64,000 nt of DNA from an uncultured Caulobacteraceae bacterium (GCA_937138625.1 CAKZPF010000007.1:27361-91360); one strand, 5' to 3'; positions 1 through 8,554 are shown, numbered from the stretch's first letter. Made by a program: numbers and translations. The notes: generated from the letters alone by a model not told the origin.

Positions 1-562
1 CGCTGACCACAAAATGCCGAGGGCCCAGTATGGCCGTCACCGTACCCGAAGCCGACAGCGCTTCATCCGCCAAGTCCACGCCACAACGCCCATCACCCAA
101 TGTGGCATCACAGTCCCGCCCATAAACGCGCCCCATGGGTTTGGCCAAAGCCGCCATGGGCCCCTCGAGCTCGGCAACAAAGCGACCGTCATCCTCGTTT
201 AGCTTAGCAAGGGTTTGGGTGTGCAGATGCACGCGATCGGCAGGCGCTTGCCAATCCACCACCCATTCTTGAACTTCGGCCCCCAAATACAAACCGTTGC
301 GCAAATCCTCAGCACTCAAGCCCTCGTCCTGCACCGCCCCCTGCACAGCCCCCAGCCCTGCGGCCAAACCCAATTCGCTCTCCAGTTCACCGGCTTGCAA
401 CCCTGTGTTGGCCTTGCAGGTGACCCCCTCGATGGTCAGGTCCTGATCGTGATCCGTAAAGCCCATGACCACACCATCACGGCGGGTGATCAGCCAGCAC
501 CGACACAGGCTGGTCGCACCACTTTCAAGTTTGGCCTTTAAGCCACTGGGTATCTGGCGCAT
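1..562 (-). CDS. GTA hub protein, DUF2163 / phage_BR0599 type (g13-like), truncated by the window edge
   Basis: This is the baseplate hub protein of a gene transfer agent (GTA) particle. I translated the minus strand from an ATG at 562, which overlaps the TGA of the distal tail gene. 187 codons are visible and the frame runs off the left edge. Residues 34-41 (GFTDHDQD) are the DUF2163 N-terminal signature, and the GRDC...GDGRCGV segment (about 149-161) matches the conserved C-terminal part. Cys20, Cys22, Cys151 and Cys160 are the conserved cysteines; I recall the RcGTA hub being reported to hold an iron-sulfur cluster, so these may be its ligands. The missing C-terminus lies outside the window. 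Confidence 0.88.
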   Translation of the reverse strand, partial: MRQIPSGLKAKLESGATSLCRCWLITRRDGVVMGFTDHDQDLTIEGVTCKANTGLQAGELESELGLAAGLGAVQGAVQDEGLSAEDLRNGLYLGAEVQEWVVDWQAPADRVHLHTQTLAKLNEDDGRFVAELEGPMAALAKPMGRVYGRDCDATLGDGRCGVDLADEALSASGTVTAILGPRHFVVS

Positions 563-563
563 C

Positions 564-1193
564 TCAACCTCGGATTTCTTGAAGGGGAATGGAGACAAAC
601 CGGCCACTCGAAAACGCCTCGATAGCCGCATCCAAATGGGGCGTGTCAAAGCGCACGGGCGTGTCAAAGCCAAACCCCGCCGTCACCGCCAGCCCCGCCC
701 CCGGCGCGGCATCAAAGGTGATGACACCCGTCGTGGTGTCGACAGCATAATCCGCCGCATCGGCCGTCACGCCATCAACCGCCACCTGCACCGTGCCCGC
801 CACGGGCTTGGTGATGGCGCGCGCCACACTGCCCGCTCCATCACCATAGGTCTTTTGCAGCTGAAAAGTCGTAGTGCTGCCGTCACCAGTGCCCAAACTT
901 TGGTCTGTGGCCGCTACCGTGCCCGACGGCATACAGCTTTGGTGATCCGCAGGGTCGCGAAAGCGAAAACCGTGCATTTGCCCCGATCGCGCCTCGAAGA
1001 ACGCGATAACCGTGTGCAAATCGTCCAAAGTCTTCAACCCCACCCCAACATTATACCGCCGCAAGCCCTGCGCCAGGCGCACATTGCGCACTTCATAGCC
1101 AGACGACAGCCGCACAATTTCGGTCTCGCGCACGGGCCCACCCGACGACCCAAAGCCAATGGCCACCGGAAAGCGAATATCATGAAACGCCAT
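564..1193 (-). CDS. GTA distal tail protein, DUF2460 (g12-like)
   Basis: DUF2460 protein forming the distal tail ring that joins the tail tube to the hub. The family motifs are plain: MAFHDIRFP at the N-terminus, GFGSSGGP, RRYNVG around residue 50, and IAFFEARSGQMHGFRFRDP around 70-90. I start at the ATG at 1193, with a G-run upstream, rather than the GTG at 1208, because the family normally begins MAFH. The stop shares bases with the start of the hub gene (ATGA), so the two are translationally coupled. The middle (about 120-180) is a Gly/Thr/Ala-rich beta segment. Confidence 0.9.
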   Translation of the reverse strand: MAFHDIRFPVAIGFGSSGGPVRETEIVRLSSGYEVRNVRLAQGLRRYNVGVGLKTLDDLHTVIAFFEARSGQMHGFRFRDPADHQSCMPSGTVAATDQSLGTGDGSTTTFQLQKTYGDGAGSVARAITKPVAGTVQVAVDGVTADAADYAVDTTTGVITFDAAPGAGLAVTAGFGFDTPVRFDTPHLDAAIEAFSSGRFVSIPLQEIRG

Positions 1194-1207
1194 CTCCACG
1201 CCCCCCA

Positions 1208-1762
1208 CTACAGACTGCGTTGCCCCAGGCGCGTGGCCCGGGCCAAACTGGCAGCGATTTGTTGCTCGGACCGCACAAGCCCTTGAGCATCCGTGCCCGG
1301 CGGCAGGTGCAAATTCACCACAATCGGCCCCGCCGATGGGGTCTGGGCTTGAACCTCACCCGTGCCATGGGGCACGAACAGCTCCGGCCCGCGTTCCCCC
1401 ACCAAATAGGCTCCACCCGCCGTCACCGGGCCACCACCCGCACGCGCGCCTGAAAAAATCGGCAGATTGCCCAGACCTTGCTCAAACACCTTGGTCAAAG
1501 GCCCGCTGACATAGCGCTCGATGGCCACCTGCGACAGGCTGCGCACCACAGACGCCGCCATATCTCGGAAACTCAGCTCCCCGTCCTTGGCCGCTCGTGC
1601 CAGGGTGCTGGAAATGCTTTTGCCCGTACGCTCAAAGGCGCGCTGCAACGACTCCGCCGCCTCCCGCCCCGGGCCTTCGGCCAATTGGCGCAGCGCCTCA
1701 GCATCGCTCTGAAGATCAAGCCCTAACCCTCGATTTTCACCATCATAATTCGACTCTGTCAT
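1208..1762 (-). CDS. GTA tail tape measure protein (g11-like)
   Basis: Short tape-measure protein of about 184 aa, which sets tail length. It has an N-terminal helical part (LQSDAEALRQLAEGP), a central hydrophobic helix (about 60-95), then a Gly-rich segment with GGAYLVGERGPELFVPHGTG, a motif common at the C-terminus of lambda-type and GTA tape measures. It starts at the ATG at 1762, giving a one-base overlap with the stop of the preceding chaperone gene. It is far shorter than tape measures of long-tailed phages, as expected for the short GTA tail. Confidence 0.85.
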   Translation of the reverse strand: MTESNYDGENRGLGLDLQSDAEALRQLAEGPGREAAESLQRAFERTGKSISSTLARAAKDGELSFRDMAASVVRSLSQVAIERYVSGPLTKVFEQGLGNLPIFSGARAGGGPVTAGGAYLVGERGPELFVPHGTGEVQAQTPSAGPIVVNLHLPPGTDAQGLVRSEQQIAASLARATRLGQRSL

Positions 1763-1956
1763 CACGTCTCATCCGGAAATTTTTGCATTAAACCCTCAAG
1801 ATCACCGCGCGTCAGCACCGGACTCACCTCTGACCCAACCAGGGCTTGCCACTCGCGCACACTCAGGGCCCAAAAGGCCTGCGGCGACAGCCCCAAGCGC
1901 CAACAGGCCAGCCGCAAAGCGGCACGCCACTGCTCGCCATCCTGGTGTTGGCTCAA
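1762..1956 (-). CDS. GTA tail assembly chaperone, TIGR02216-like (g10.1)
   Basis: A 64-aa protein beginning MSQHQDGEQWRAALRLACW and containing LGLSPQAFWALSVREWQAL. This is the typical pattern of the small rcc01693/TIGR02216 tail assembly chaperone between g10 and the tape measure in GTA clusters. It overlaps the upstream g10 gene by 4 bp. By position it is the second of two products that chaperone the tape measure during tail assembly. The identification rests on the motif plus the conserved gene order. Confidence 0.82.
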   Translation of the reverse strand: MSQHQDGEQWRAALRLACWRLGLSPQAFWALSVREWQALVGSEVSPVLTRGDLEGLMQKFPDET

Positions 1957-2246
1957 GACGCGGCCTCAAACGCAGCCACAAGTGCTGCCGCCGCCTCTTT
2001 CAAGGTCATATTGGGCAGGGTCCCCTCAGGTGCCCGGCCGCCCCCACGCAACACGGCCCCGACCATGGCCTGGACCTCTTGCGCCGATAGGGTTTGGAAG
2101 CGAGCTCCCAAGGCCTCAGTGCCCGAAACACCCAGCAAACCTTCGATCTCGGCCAAGGCCCCCAGGGTCAGGCAAACCACATGGACCTCATTGCCCAACC
2201 GTACGGCCACTTCGCCACGGGCTGTGTTCACAGCTTGCGGTCCCAT
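1953..2246 (-). CDS. GTA family protein, tail assembly chaperone (g10-like)
   Basis: 97-aa protein of the gene transfer agent g10 family. It begins with a short beta segment (EVAVRLGNEVHVVCLTLGALAEIEGLLG), followed by a helix-rich region with LSAQEVQAMVGAVLRGGG. Genes of this family sit immediately after the major tail protein and act as tail assembly chaperones. The start ATG overlaps the upstream TGA by one base and its own stop overlaps the next gene by 4 bp. It is entirely conventional for the cluster. Confidence 0.85.
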   Translation of the reverse strand: MGPQAVNTARGEVAVRLGNEVHVVCLTLGALAEIEGLLGVSGTEALGARFQTLSAQEVQAMVGAVLRGGGRAPEGTLPNMTLKEAAAALVAAFEAAS

Positions 2247-2653
2247 CAGTCGGCCACGAAGCTCAGTTGCCCTGCCGCAACCAAGGTCATGGCAAAGGTG
2301 GCCTCGCCATCAAAATCCCCAGCATAATCCAGATTGCTGACCTGAAAGGGGCCCGTGATCACACCAAAATCCGGAAGGGTCAGGGAAAAATTTGGTGCCG
2401 TGCCCTCGAAAAAGGCCGTGCGCACCAAGGCATCTGACGCCGCATCCCGAAAGATCCCCGCCCCCGTCACCGTGGCTGACTTCACGCCCGCCCCCGCCAA
2501 CAGCTCGCGCCAAGCCCCGCTCGAGTCTGAATCTGTCGCGTCCACCGTTTTGGCATTCAACGAAATCGTTCGTGCCCGCAGCCCGGCCACACTGACATAG
2601 CCGCTGCCATCATATATTTTCACCAGGACATCCCGTCCCTTTTGCGCACTCAT
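2246..2653 (-). CDS. GTA major tail (tube) protein (g9-like)
   Basis: About 135 aa, forming the tail tube. The sequence starts MSAQKGRDVLVKIYDGSGYVSVAGLRARTIS and continues through DATDSDSSGAWRELLAGAGVKSATVTG, the recognised pattern of phage major tail proteins of the TP901-1/GTA type. I start at the ATG at 2653, 2 bp after the stop of the tail terminator gene, rather than at an upstream in-frame start that would overlap that gene. It ends in FAMTLVAAGQLSFVAD, a beta strand typical of tube proteins. Confidence 0.88.
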   Translation of the reverse strand: MSAQKGRDVLVKIYDGSGYVSVAGLRARTISLNAKTVDATDSDSSGAWRELLAGAGVKSATVTGAGIFRDAASDALVRTAFFEGTAPNFSLTLPDFGVITGPFQVSNLDYAGDFDGEATFAMTLVAAGQLSFVAD

Positions 2654-2655
2654 CT

Positions 2656-3075
2656 TCAGGCCTCGCTTTCTTGTTCCGTGACAATTCTGATCCGCATCAC
2701 ACCCTGCTGCGAGCGGCCATCCCGCCCGCGAAAACAATCGCGATACCGCACCTGCTGGTTGATCACCGTGGCACCGCTAACCAGCAAACTGCTGGTTTCA
2801 ATAACTGCCGCCATAGCGGCCTGGGCGGCGCGCACCTCGGCAGCGCCTTGGTACTTCGACAGCAACCTCAAGGTAAAAATGTGCTCTTCCAGGCCGCCGC
2901 CATCGGCAGGCACGGGGCGACTTTCCGCCGCTTCCACCACCACCAGGGGCGTGATCACTTCACGCGGCGGCACATCATAAATGCGCGCGGGATCCCCCAA
3001 GGCCGCCTTGACGTCGGCATCTGATCGCAAAACCGCCACCAAGGCCGCCTGCACGTCATAGACAACACCGCTCAT
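2656..3075 (-). CDS. GTA tail terminator protein, DUF3168 (g8-like)
   Basis: About 139 aa of the DUF3168 family, which caps the head-proximal end of the tail tube. Key stretches are VQAALVAVLRSDADVKAALGD at the N-terminus, the RIYDVPPREV and PLVVVEAAESR segments, and a C-terminal strand MRIRIVTEQE. The start is the ATG at 3075, which overlaps the TGA of the head closure gene. An in-frame start at 3177 would overlap that gene by 100 bp and is rejected. Spacing to the tube gene is 2 bp. Confidence 0.88.
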   Translation of the reverse strand: MSGVVYDVQAALVAVLRSDADVKAALGDPARIYDVPPREVITPLVVVEAAESRPVPADGGGLEEHIFTLRLLSKYQGAAEVRAAQAAMAAVIETSSLLVSGATVINQQVRYRDCFRGRDGRSQQGVMRIRIVTEQESEA

Positions 3076-3389
3076 TGGGCCGCTCCCTGACATGACAAGC
3101 GCAGATAGCGATTGCTGAGGTCCACAGGCGTGACCGCTTGGATATATAGATCCTGCCCCGCCAGACGCACCCGCCACCCCGGGGCCACATCGGCACGATG
3201 ACGAATGGTGATCTCATATTGCGTTTGGCTGAGGTCGCGGCCCGTGTTCGTGATCGTCTGCGGTGCCGTGGGCTCAACCGCGGCCCACACAAAACCCATA
3301 CTGGTCAGGCTCAGACTGCGGCCGCCGGCGGCGTCTTCAACCTCGACCGGAGCCATCAGCTGCACACGATGCTTCAACTGGCCAATCAT
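3072..3389 (-). CDS. GTA head closure / head-tail adaptor protein (g7-like)
   Basis: 105-aa protein of the phage head-tail joining family. The N-terminal MIGQLKHRVQLMAPVEVEDAAGG is the usual opening of this family, followed by VWAAVEP, the central YEITIRHRADVAPGWRVRLAG strand pair and a final YLRLSCQG strand. It seals the portal channel and accepts the tail. It overlaps both neighbours by 4 bp (ATGA type), so it sits inside a coupled translation unit. Confidence 0.87.
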   Translation of the reverse strand: MIGQLKHRVQLMAPVEVEDAAGGRSLSLTSMGFVWAAVEPTAPQTITNTGRDLSQTQYEITIRHRADVAPGWRVRLAGQDLYIQAVTPVDLSNRYLRLSCQGAAQ

Positions 3390-3952
3390 AGCCGCACCTG
3401 CCGAAAGGGCGCGATCAGCATCTCGACATCGACATCCAGACCTGGTGCCTTTTCGTCCCCGCGATGCTCATAGGCCGCTGCCAACAGACGCAACAACGCC
3501 TGACGCAAAGGCGCGGGCACATCCTCCGGCTCCACCCCGAACCCAGCGGTGTAATCGAGCTCAATGCCACCTTTCAGGCGTTGCGGAGCAGGCAAACCCG
3601 AGCCCGAGACCGCAAACACCGCCCCATTCAGCCCCGTCAGCACCAGATACGCATCAGATCCAACAATCGTTTCGGCATTGGATGTGTCTTTGTACCGCAA
3701 AGCACTGACTGCGCCCAAAGGCTGCAGACTGGGGCTCAACATGCGCGGATCGCGCCCCAAACCATCAAAACGCTCGCGCACCTGGCGATGAATCAAAGCC
3801 AGCCCCAAACGCGCCTCCAAATGCTGGCGCACCTGCACGATCATCTCGGTGATCAGACTGTCGTCATCGCTGTGGTCCACCCGCAGATGGGCCTTGGCCT
3901 CGGACAGGCTCAGGGGCTCTGTCGCCGGCGGGCTCAGTTCCGTCATGCTCAT
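3386..3952 (-). CDS. GTA head-tail connector, gp6-like (g6-like)
   Basis: About 188 aa. The N-terminal LSLSEAKAHLRVDHSDDDSLI is the signature of phage gp6-like head-tail connectors that form the ring under the portal, and ARLGLALIHRQV fits the following helix. I start at the ATG at 3952, preceded by AAAGGCAAG, rather than at 4012: the longer version would run through the hairpin at 3980-4010. It is the first gene after that terminator-like hairpin, so its transcription depends on read-through unless it has its own promoter. Confidence 0.85.
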   Translation of the reverse strand: MSMTELSPPATEPLSLSEAKAHLRVDHSDDDSLITEMIVQVRQHLEARLGLALIHRQVRERFDGLGRDPRMLSPSLQPLGAVSALRYKDTSNAETIVGSDAYLVLTGLNGAVFAVSGSGLPAPQRLKGGIELDYTAGFGVEPEDVPAPLRQALLRLLAAAYEHRGDEKAPGLDVDVEMLIAPFRQVRL

Positions 3953-3974
3953 GATCTTGCCTTTTGGATAATGG

Positions 3975-4010
3975 AAAAAGGGCTCCCCCAGCCCCATACC
4001 AGGGGAGCCC
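3975..4010 (-). terminator. Terminator-like hairpin between the capsid and connector genes
   Basis: On the minus strand, 9-bp perfect arms (GGGCTCCCC / GGGGAGCCC, at 4002-4010 and 3980-3988) enclose a 13-base loop and are followed at once by TTTTT. This is the form of a Rho-independent terminator, 15 bp after the capsid stop and 23 bp before the connector start. Because essential tail genes lie downstream, partial termination or 3'-end stabilisation of the capsid message is more likely than full termination. Confidence 0.72.
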
Positions 4011-4024
4011 ACACACGCCCCCGC

Positions 4025-5263
4025 TTAGGACGCTGCGAACTTCAACAGCTTGATGGCGTCAAAGTTCTGCACACCCCCGCCCACACGCTTGGTGGTGTAG
4101 AACAGCACATAGGGCTTGGCCGCATAGGGATCGCGCAAGATGCGAATGCCCGCACGATCAACAATCAGATAGCCCTGCTGGAAATCACCAAAGGCGATCG
4201 AGAAGCTATCGCTGTCGATATCCGGCATCTCCTCGATCTCGGTCACGGGATAGCCCAACAAGGTGGACGGCGACCCCGCATTCAAACCCGGCTGCCAGAT
4301 GTAATTGTCATTGGCATCTTTGAACTTCCGCACCACCGAAGCCGTGCGCCGGTTCATCACAAAGCGCGCATTGGGTCGGAACTGGGCCTTGGGCGCAAAG
4401 ATCAAATCAATCAAGGCATCCGCCGGATCACTGCTGGCAAAGGCCCCATCAGCGCCCGTGGCGATATAGCCAATTTTATCCCAAGCGTGCGAGGCCTCGG
4501 CCACCGTTGTGTAGCTCAGAAAGCCCTTTGGCTTGTTGGTGCCATTCCCGGAAACGAAGGCCGCCGTTTCTTGTGCCGCAAAGGTCTGGCGCAGCTCATC
4601 GGCCAGCCATTCATCAATGTTGACAAAGGCGTCATCAATAATGGTCGGCGTCGCCGCCGGCATGGCGTAAAGCTCAGCGGTTGGAAACTCGATCATGCTC
4701 AGGGTCGGGCTGTCGGTGGTGGTGCGGCTATCGGTTTCCGCCACCCAACCATAGGTCATGCCCCCCAGGCTCACCGGTTTTTTGTAAGTGGTGGTGCCCA
4801 CCTGGCGCACACTGGCAATCTCACGCATGGGCGAAATTTCTTTCAGGCGCATGTCGATCAAACGTTCAGTTTCAGAAGGCACCACATACCCACCATCCGG
4901 ATCAGACCCCGCCGACAGGGCCTTTTGCTCGAAATGCCCCAGGCCGCTGATATCGCCCTTGCGCAAATACTGGTCCCATGCGGCTTTGTGCTCGCTGGGC
5001 ATATCCGCCCAAGCGGACTTGCCCTCCAATTGGGGGCGGCTGTTGTCGCGATGCATGCGGTCCAGGCGGGATTTGGTCTCGGTGACGGCACTGTCGATAC
5101 GTGAAAGTTTTTCTTCCAACAGCGGATCGACACGACCCGTGTTCTCGAGGTTGCGCAGACGGGCTTCATTTTCCGCCTTAAAGGCCTCGAAAGCCGCCAT
5201 CATTTCATGCATAGCGGCACGCTGCCCCGCAGAGGCGGCAGCGGTTTTCTTTTCCATACTCAT
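4025..5263 (-). CDS. GTA major capsid protein, HK97 fold (g5-like)
   Basis: 412-aa HK97-type major capsid protein. Residues about 15-75 are a charged coiled coil (the delta/scaffold domain). The body begins near residue 105 with GGYVVPSETERLIDMRLKEISP, then VGTTTYKKPVSLGGMTYGWVAE (E-loop region), FVSGNGTNKPKGFL, and a C-terminal IRILRDPYAAKPYVLFYTTKRVGG, all standard for the family. The RcGTA capsid is processed near residue 100, and the GGYVVP start of the mature part is in the right place here. It lies 14 bp after the protease gene. Confidence 0.93.
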   Translation of the reverse strand: MSMEKKTAAASAGQRAAMHEMMAAFEAFKAENEARLRNLENTGRVDPLLEEKLSRIDSAVTETKSRLDRMHRDNSRPQLEGKSAWADMPSEHKAAWDQYLRKGDISGLGHFEQKALSAGSDPDGGYVVPSETERLIDMRLKEISPMREIASVRQVGTTTYKKPVSLGGMTYGWVAETDSRTTTDSPTLSMIEFPTAELYAMPAATPTIIDDAFVNIDEWLADELRQTFAAQETAAFVSGNGTNKPKGFLSYTTVAEASHAWDKIGYIATGADGAFASSDPADALIDLIFAPKAQFRPNARFVMNRRTASVVRKFKDANDNYIWQPGLNAGSPSTLLGYPVTEIEEMPDIDSDSFSIAFGDFQQGYLIVDRAGIRILRDPYAAKPYVLFYTTKRVGGGVQNFDAIKLLKFAAS

Positions 5264-5277
5264 TGTTCAGGATCTCC

Positions 5278-5763
5278 CTAGTTTTGATGCGCCCACTGCG
5301 CGGTCTGTGCGGCCAGCTGATCGCTTGCCACCTCGCCACCGAACCGCGACACGCGGGCCTGCGGCAGCATGGGAAAGGTCACCAACGACACCTCCCACAA
5401 CTCCAATTTCGTCAAATACCGAAGCCGCCGGGTGTCATCCTGGCGACTGCCGTGCACCCGATAGCCAATGGACAACCCATCCAAGGCCCCCGCCTGCACC
5501 AAGCGCGCGGCCAACCGCCCACGGCTCGTGTCCGTAAAGACCCGCCCCACGACATAAAGGCCGTGATGATCTTCATAGATATCGGTCCAGACGCCAATGG
5601 GCTCGTCAGGCTCGTGCTGGTACAGCATTTTCACGCCCCCAGCGCCCACCAGCGCCACACTGTCGCGAAAGGCCCCGGCCACCACGACGTCATCATTCAA
5701 ATCCCTCAGCCCAAATACCGAGGCATAGCCCTCGACCACCAGGCCAGACCGCAACTCATCCAT
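5278..5763 (-). CDS. GTA prohead protease, HK97 family (g4-like)
   Basis: 161-aa serine protease (peptidase U35/S78 type) that removes the capsid delta domain. The N-terminal VVEGYASVFGLRDLNDDVVVAGAF is the family signature. MLYQHEPDEPIGVW carries the likely catalytic His (about residue 50) and ALDGLSIGYRV the likely catalytic Ser (about 97). The KLELWEVSLVTFPMLPQA block is also typical. It is placed between the portal side and the capsid gene as in all GTA clusters. Confidence 0.92.
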   Translation of the reverse strand: MDELRSGLVVEGYASVFGLRDLNDDVVVAGAFRDSVALVGAGGVKMLYQHEPDEPIGVWTDIYEDHHGLYVVGRVFTDTSRGRLAARLVQAGALDGLSIGYRVHGSRQDDTRRLRYLTKLELWEVSLVTFPMLPQARVSRFGGEVASDQLAAQTAQWAHQN

Positions 5764-5791
5764 AGATTTTGTCTCTTGTGATTATCAGGCC

Positions 5792-6046
5792 TCAGCGGGC
5801 CTCTAGCTTTCGTTCAATCCGCGCCAAGCTTTCGCGCGCTTGGCGGGCTTGTTCCTCAAGACGCGCCAGGCGCTCGGCTACCAAATGCTGGGACGCCACT
5901 TGCGCCTCCAGACCCTCCAGCCGCGCCCCGGCTCGGCCCGCCCAAATCAAGGCGCTGGCGGTCTGAATGGCCATGGCAAACAACAGCGCCAAAGACACCT
6001 GCCGACTGATACGCCAGGTGATCTGTGGGGATTGGGTCAACATCAT
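5792..6046 (-). CDS. Small membrane/coiled-coil protein in the GTA cluster (g3.5 position)
   Basis: 84-aa protein with one hydrophobic segment (about residues 17-38, ALLFAMAIQTASALIWAG) and a C-terminal charged coiled coil (about 40-84). It overlaps the portal stop by 4 bp and is followed by the protease gene after 28 bp. GTA clusters carry a small gene of unclear function, orfg3.5, at this exact place, so I assign it by position. The fold itself is not diagnostic. Confidence 0.7.
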   Translation of the reverse strand: MMLTQSPQITWRISRQVSLALLFAMAIQTASALIWAGRAGARLEGLEAQVASQHLVAERLARLEEQARQARESLARIERKLEAR

Positions 6047-7227
6047 GACGCCCCGTCACCCGCGTCCAAACCGGCCATCCGGCGACGTTCCTCGTCGCTC
6101 AGAAAAGTTGCTGCCGCCAAGCGCGCCCACAGGGCCTCGCGTTCTGCTGACAACGCCGTGACCTCATCCAGATCACAATGCACACTCAGGCCCGAAAACC
6201 GCGTGCCCAACCAAGCCGTCAGCATGCGCGCGGTTTTCTCGGCCAAGGGCACAGCCGTTTGCCGCCAAAAGGCCACCTGAGCCTCGCGGAAATTGGCATA
6301 GGTGTTGTCGCCCGGAATGCCCAACAGCATGGGCGGCACGCCAAAGGCCAAGGCGATCTCACGCGCCGCGGAATTCTTGGCCTGCATAAAATCCATGTCG
6401 GATGGGCTCATGGACATGGGTTTCCAATCCAACCCCCCATCCAGCAACACCGGCCGGCCCGCGTTCTGGGGTCCCGTGTGCGCGTCCTGAAGCTCGGACT
6501 TCAAGCGATCAAATTGCTCGGCGGTCAGGTGCTCAGCCCCCTCACGCCCACTGTAGACCAAAGCCCCTGATGGCCGCGCCGCATTATCAAGCAAGGCCTT
6601 GTTCCACGCGCCGGATGCATTGTGGATATCAATGGCAAAGGCTGCGGCCTCAAGGGGGGAAAAACCATAATGATCATGGGCGGGGTGAAACAGCTTCAGG
6701 TGCAACACCGGCAAAAACCCATCCCCATCCCGGGTCAATTTGATGGACCGCCCCCCGACACTGTACTCATAGCCCTGCGGCCAACCTTGCGCCCCGGGAA
6801 TGACCTTCATCCGGTCGGGCCGCAACACATAAAGCTCGCCGTGCCCATCCCCCAAATCCGAATATTCCAAATAGGCATTGCCCGCCGTTTGCAAAAACCC
6901 ATACGCGGCCTCGAAATAATCGCGGCCGCCTTGCTCGGGGTTGGGGCGGGCCAACAGCTGGGCCACCGGGTGCTGATCGTCCCGGCGTTTGTTGATGCGC
7001 ACCTCCAGCGGAATGCTGGCGGCGGCCTCCGCGACCATGCGAATACACCGATAGGCAATGGCATTTTTCGCAAACCCCTCGCGCGCCAAAGCCTCGTAGT
7101 CCCGCGGCGTCCACACGGGCCGCCCCACACTGTGCACCGAGACCAGAGCCTGGCTTTGGCTTTTCTGCTCGGCCAGTCCACGCCCGCCCGGCTTCACCCG
7201 ATTGATGACCGTCTGCCAAAAGGCCAT
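6043..7227 (-). CDS. GTA portal protein, HK97 type (g3-like)
   Basis: About 394 aa, forming the dodecameric DNA channel at one capsid vertex. Diagnostic parts are VWTPRDYEALAREGFAKNAIAYRCI near the N-terminus, HPVAQLLARPNPEQGG, ARPSGALVYSG, and the C-terminal FGVPPMLLGIPGDNTYANFREA, all standard for HK97 portals. I start at the ATG at 7227, which has AAGGGGAGGG upstream, rather than at 7287, which would extend into the terminase side. It lies 28 bp after the terminase stop. Confidence 0.92.
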   Translation of the reverse strand: MAFWQTVINRVKPGGRGLAEQKSQSQALVSVHSVGRPVWTPRDYEALAREGFAKNAIAYRCIRMVAEAAASIPLEVRINKRRDDQHPVAQLLARPNPEQGGRDYFEAAYGFLQTAGNAYLEYSDLGDGHGELYVLRPDRMKVIPGAQGWPQGYEYSVGGRSIKLTRDGDGFLPVLHLKLFHPAHDHYGFSPLEAAAFAIDIHNASGAWNKALLDNAARPSGALVYSGREGAEHLTAEQFDRLKSELQDAHTGPQNAGRPVLLDGGLDWKPMSMSPSDMDFMQAKNSAAREIALAFGVPPMLLGIPGDNTYANFREAQVAFWRQTAVPLAEKTARMLTAWLGTRFSGLSVHCDLDEVTALSAEREALWARLAAATFLSDEERRRMAGLDAGDGAS

Positions 7228-7255
7228 GTCGCCCTCCCCTTCATTTTCATCATCT

Positions 7256-8554
7256 CTACAAAACGCGCAGGCGCGGTTGTCCGCCACCGGCCAGCATCAA
7301 ATGGCTGACCGCCCACACCAAGGCATCCACCCGATCCGGGCTCTGGGCACCTTGGCCAAAATCCAGCATCTCTTGCTCCAGGTGCGGGAATTGTCCCGTA
7401 TGCTTGACGCGCCCTTGCTCGTACAAAGCGGCCACCGGCTCGGCACGTGCCCGCTTGCTCAGGCGGGCATGCACCAAGGTCACGGGCACCTCTGCCCCCT
7501 CCAGCTGCAACAAGGTCCGCACCATCTCGCCGCCTTGGTTCCCCTCAGCCACAATCTCTGCCTGCCACCGCCGCGCACACGCCACGGCCGCCCGCGCCCA
7601 GGCCTGGGGCGTTTGCCCCTGCACGGTTGCATCTTCCAACACATAGGCCCGATCGCCACAGCGCCCCACGGCCACCAAACCACAGGCATCGGCGTCTCGG
7701 CCCACACTGGCGGGCGGGTCCACCGCCACCACACGGCGATCAAACCGTTCGGGCGGTGCGGTGTGCACCCCATGCAGATGCGTCACGGTCCAGACCCCCG
7801 CGTCATGATCCTCAACCACCAGGCCCTCAAGCTCTTGCTGGGCCAAGCGGGTGCCGCCATACATCGCCTGCAAAGTTGTCATAAATTCAGGGGCCAAATT
7901 GTGGGCATTGGCCGCCGTGGGGGCATGCGTCATGACCACATCTGGCCGCGCCATTAACCGCTTCACCGCTGCCGTTGCCTTGGGCGTTGTCGTCACCACC
8001 CCCCGTGGGGCTGCGCCCAATCGCAAGGCAAATTCCAACATGTTCAGCGTCTCATCCGCCAAACGCCAGGCCGCAAACTCATCACACCACGACAAATCAA
8101 ACTGTGGGCCGCGCAGGCTTTCGGGGTCTTCTGCCGAGAAGGCAAAGGCCTCCGCCCCGTTGGGCCAAACCAACCGCCGCCGAGAAGGCTCGTACCGGGG
8201 CCGCCAGCCTGGCATGGCCGTGGCCAGCAATCCCGATGGTCCCTCAATCATCACTTCACGGGCATCGTTCAGTGTGGGGGCCACCAAAGCCACATGCCCG
8301 GCCCGTTCGGCTTCCACCTCGGCGCGCACCCATTCAGCCCCGGCGCGGGTCTTGCCTGCCCCTCGCCCCCCCATAAACAGCCAATGCCGCCAAGGGCCCT
8401 CAGGGGCTATCTGATCCAGGCGGGCCCAAAAGGCCCAATTCGTCATCAGAACCGTCACCTGCTCCGGGCTCAGACTCTGCAGAAGCGCTCTTTGCTGAGA
8501 TTTCGGCACGCAGGCGAGCCAAGCGGCGCTCCAGCTCGGCTCGCAAGCGGGCAT
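7256..8554 (-). CDS. GTA large terminase, ATPase/nuclease (g2-like)
   Basis: About 432 aa. It is the packaging motor and nuclease that fills the particle with host DNA. Walker A is GGRGAGKTRAGAEW (starting near residue 62), a Walker B-like acidic segment is FDLSWCDEFAAW, a coupling motif is VVTTTPKATAAVKRL, and the RNase H-like nuclease domain begins at VVAVDPPAS. The start is uncertain. GTA terminases normally begin with a WLA...LSPE segment before FWARLDQ, so the ATG at 8554 is preferred over 8617 or the shorter 8446. This leaves a 155-bp overlap with g1. Confidence 0.9.
   Translation of the reverse strand: MPACEPSWSAAWLACVPKSQQRALLQSLSPEQVTVLMTNWAFWARLDQIAPEGPWRHWLFMGGRGAGKTRAGAEWVRAEVEAERAGHVALVAPTLNDAREVMIEGPSGLLATAMPGWRPRYEPSRRRLVWPNGAEAFAFSAEDPESLRGPQFDLSWCDEFAAWRLADETLNMLEFALRLGAAPRGVVTTTPKATAAVKRLMARPDVVMTHAPTAANAHNLAPEFMTTLQAMYGGTRLAQQELEGLVVEDHDAGVWTVTHLHGVHTAPPERFDRRVVAVDPPASVGRDADACGLVAVGRCGDRAYVLEDATVQGQTPQAWARAAVACARRWQAEIVAEGNQGGEMVRTLLQLEGAEVPVTLVHARLSKRARAEPVAALYEQGRVKHTGQFPHLEQEMLDFGQGAQSPDRVDALVWAVSHLMLAGGGQPRLRVL

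Noticed and set aside
3464..5104. Long plus-strand frame of 546 codons
   Set aside because: It is antisense to the capsid and connector genes, has shadow-type His/Gln/Arg composition and no family signs.
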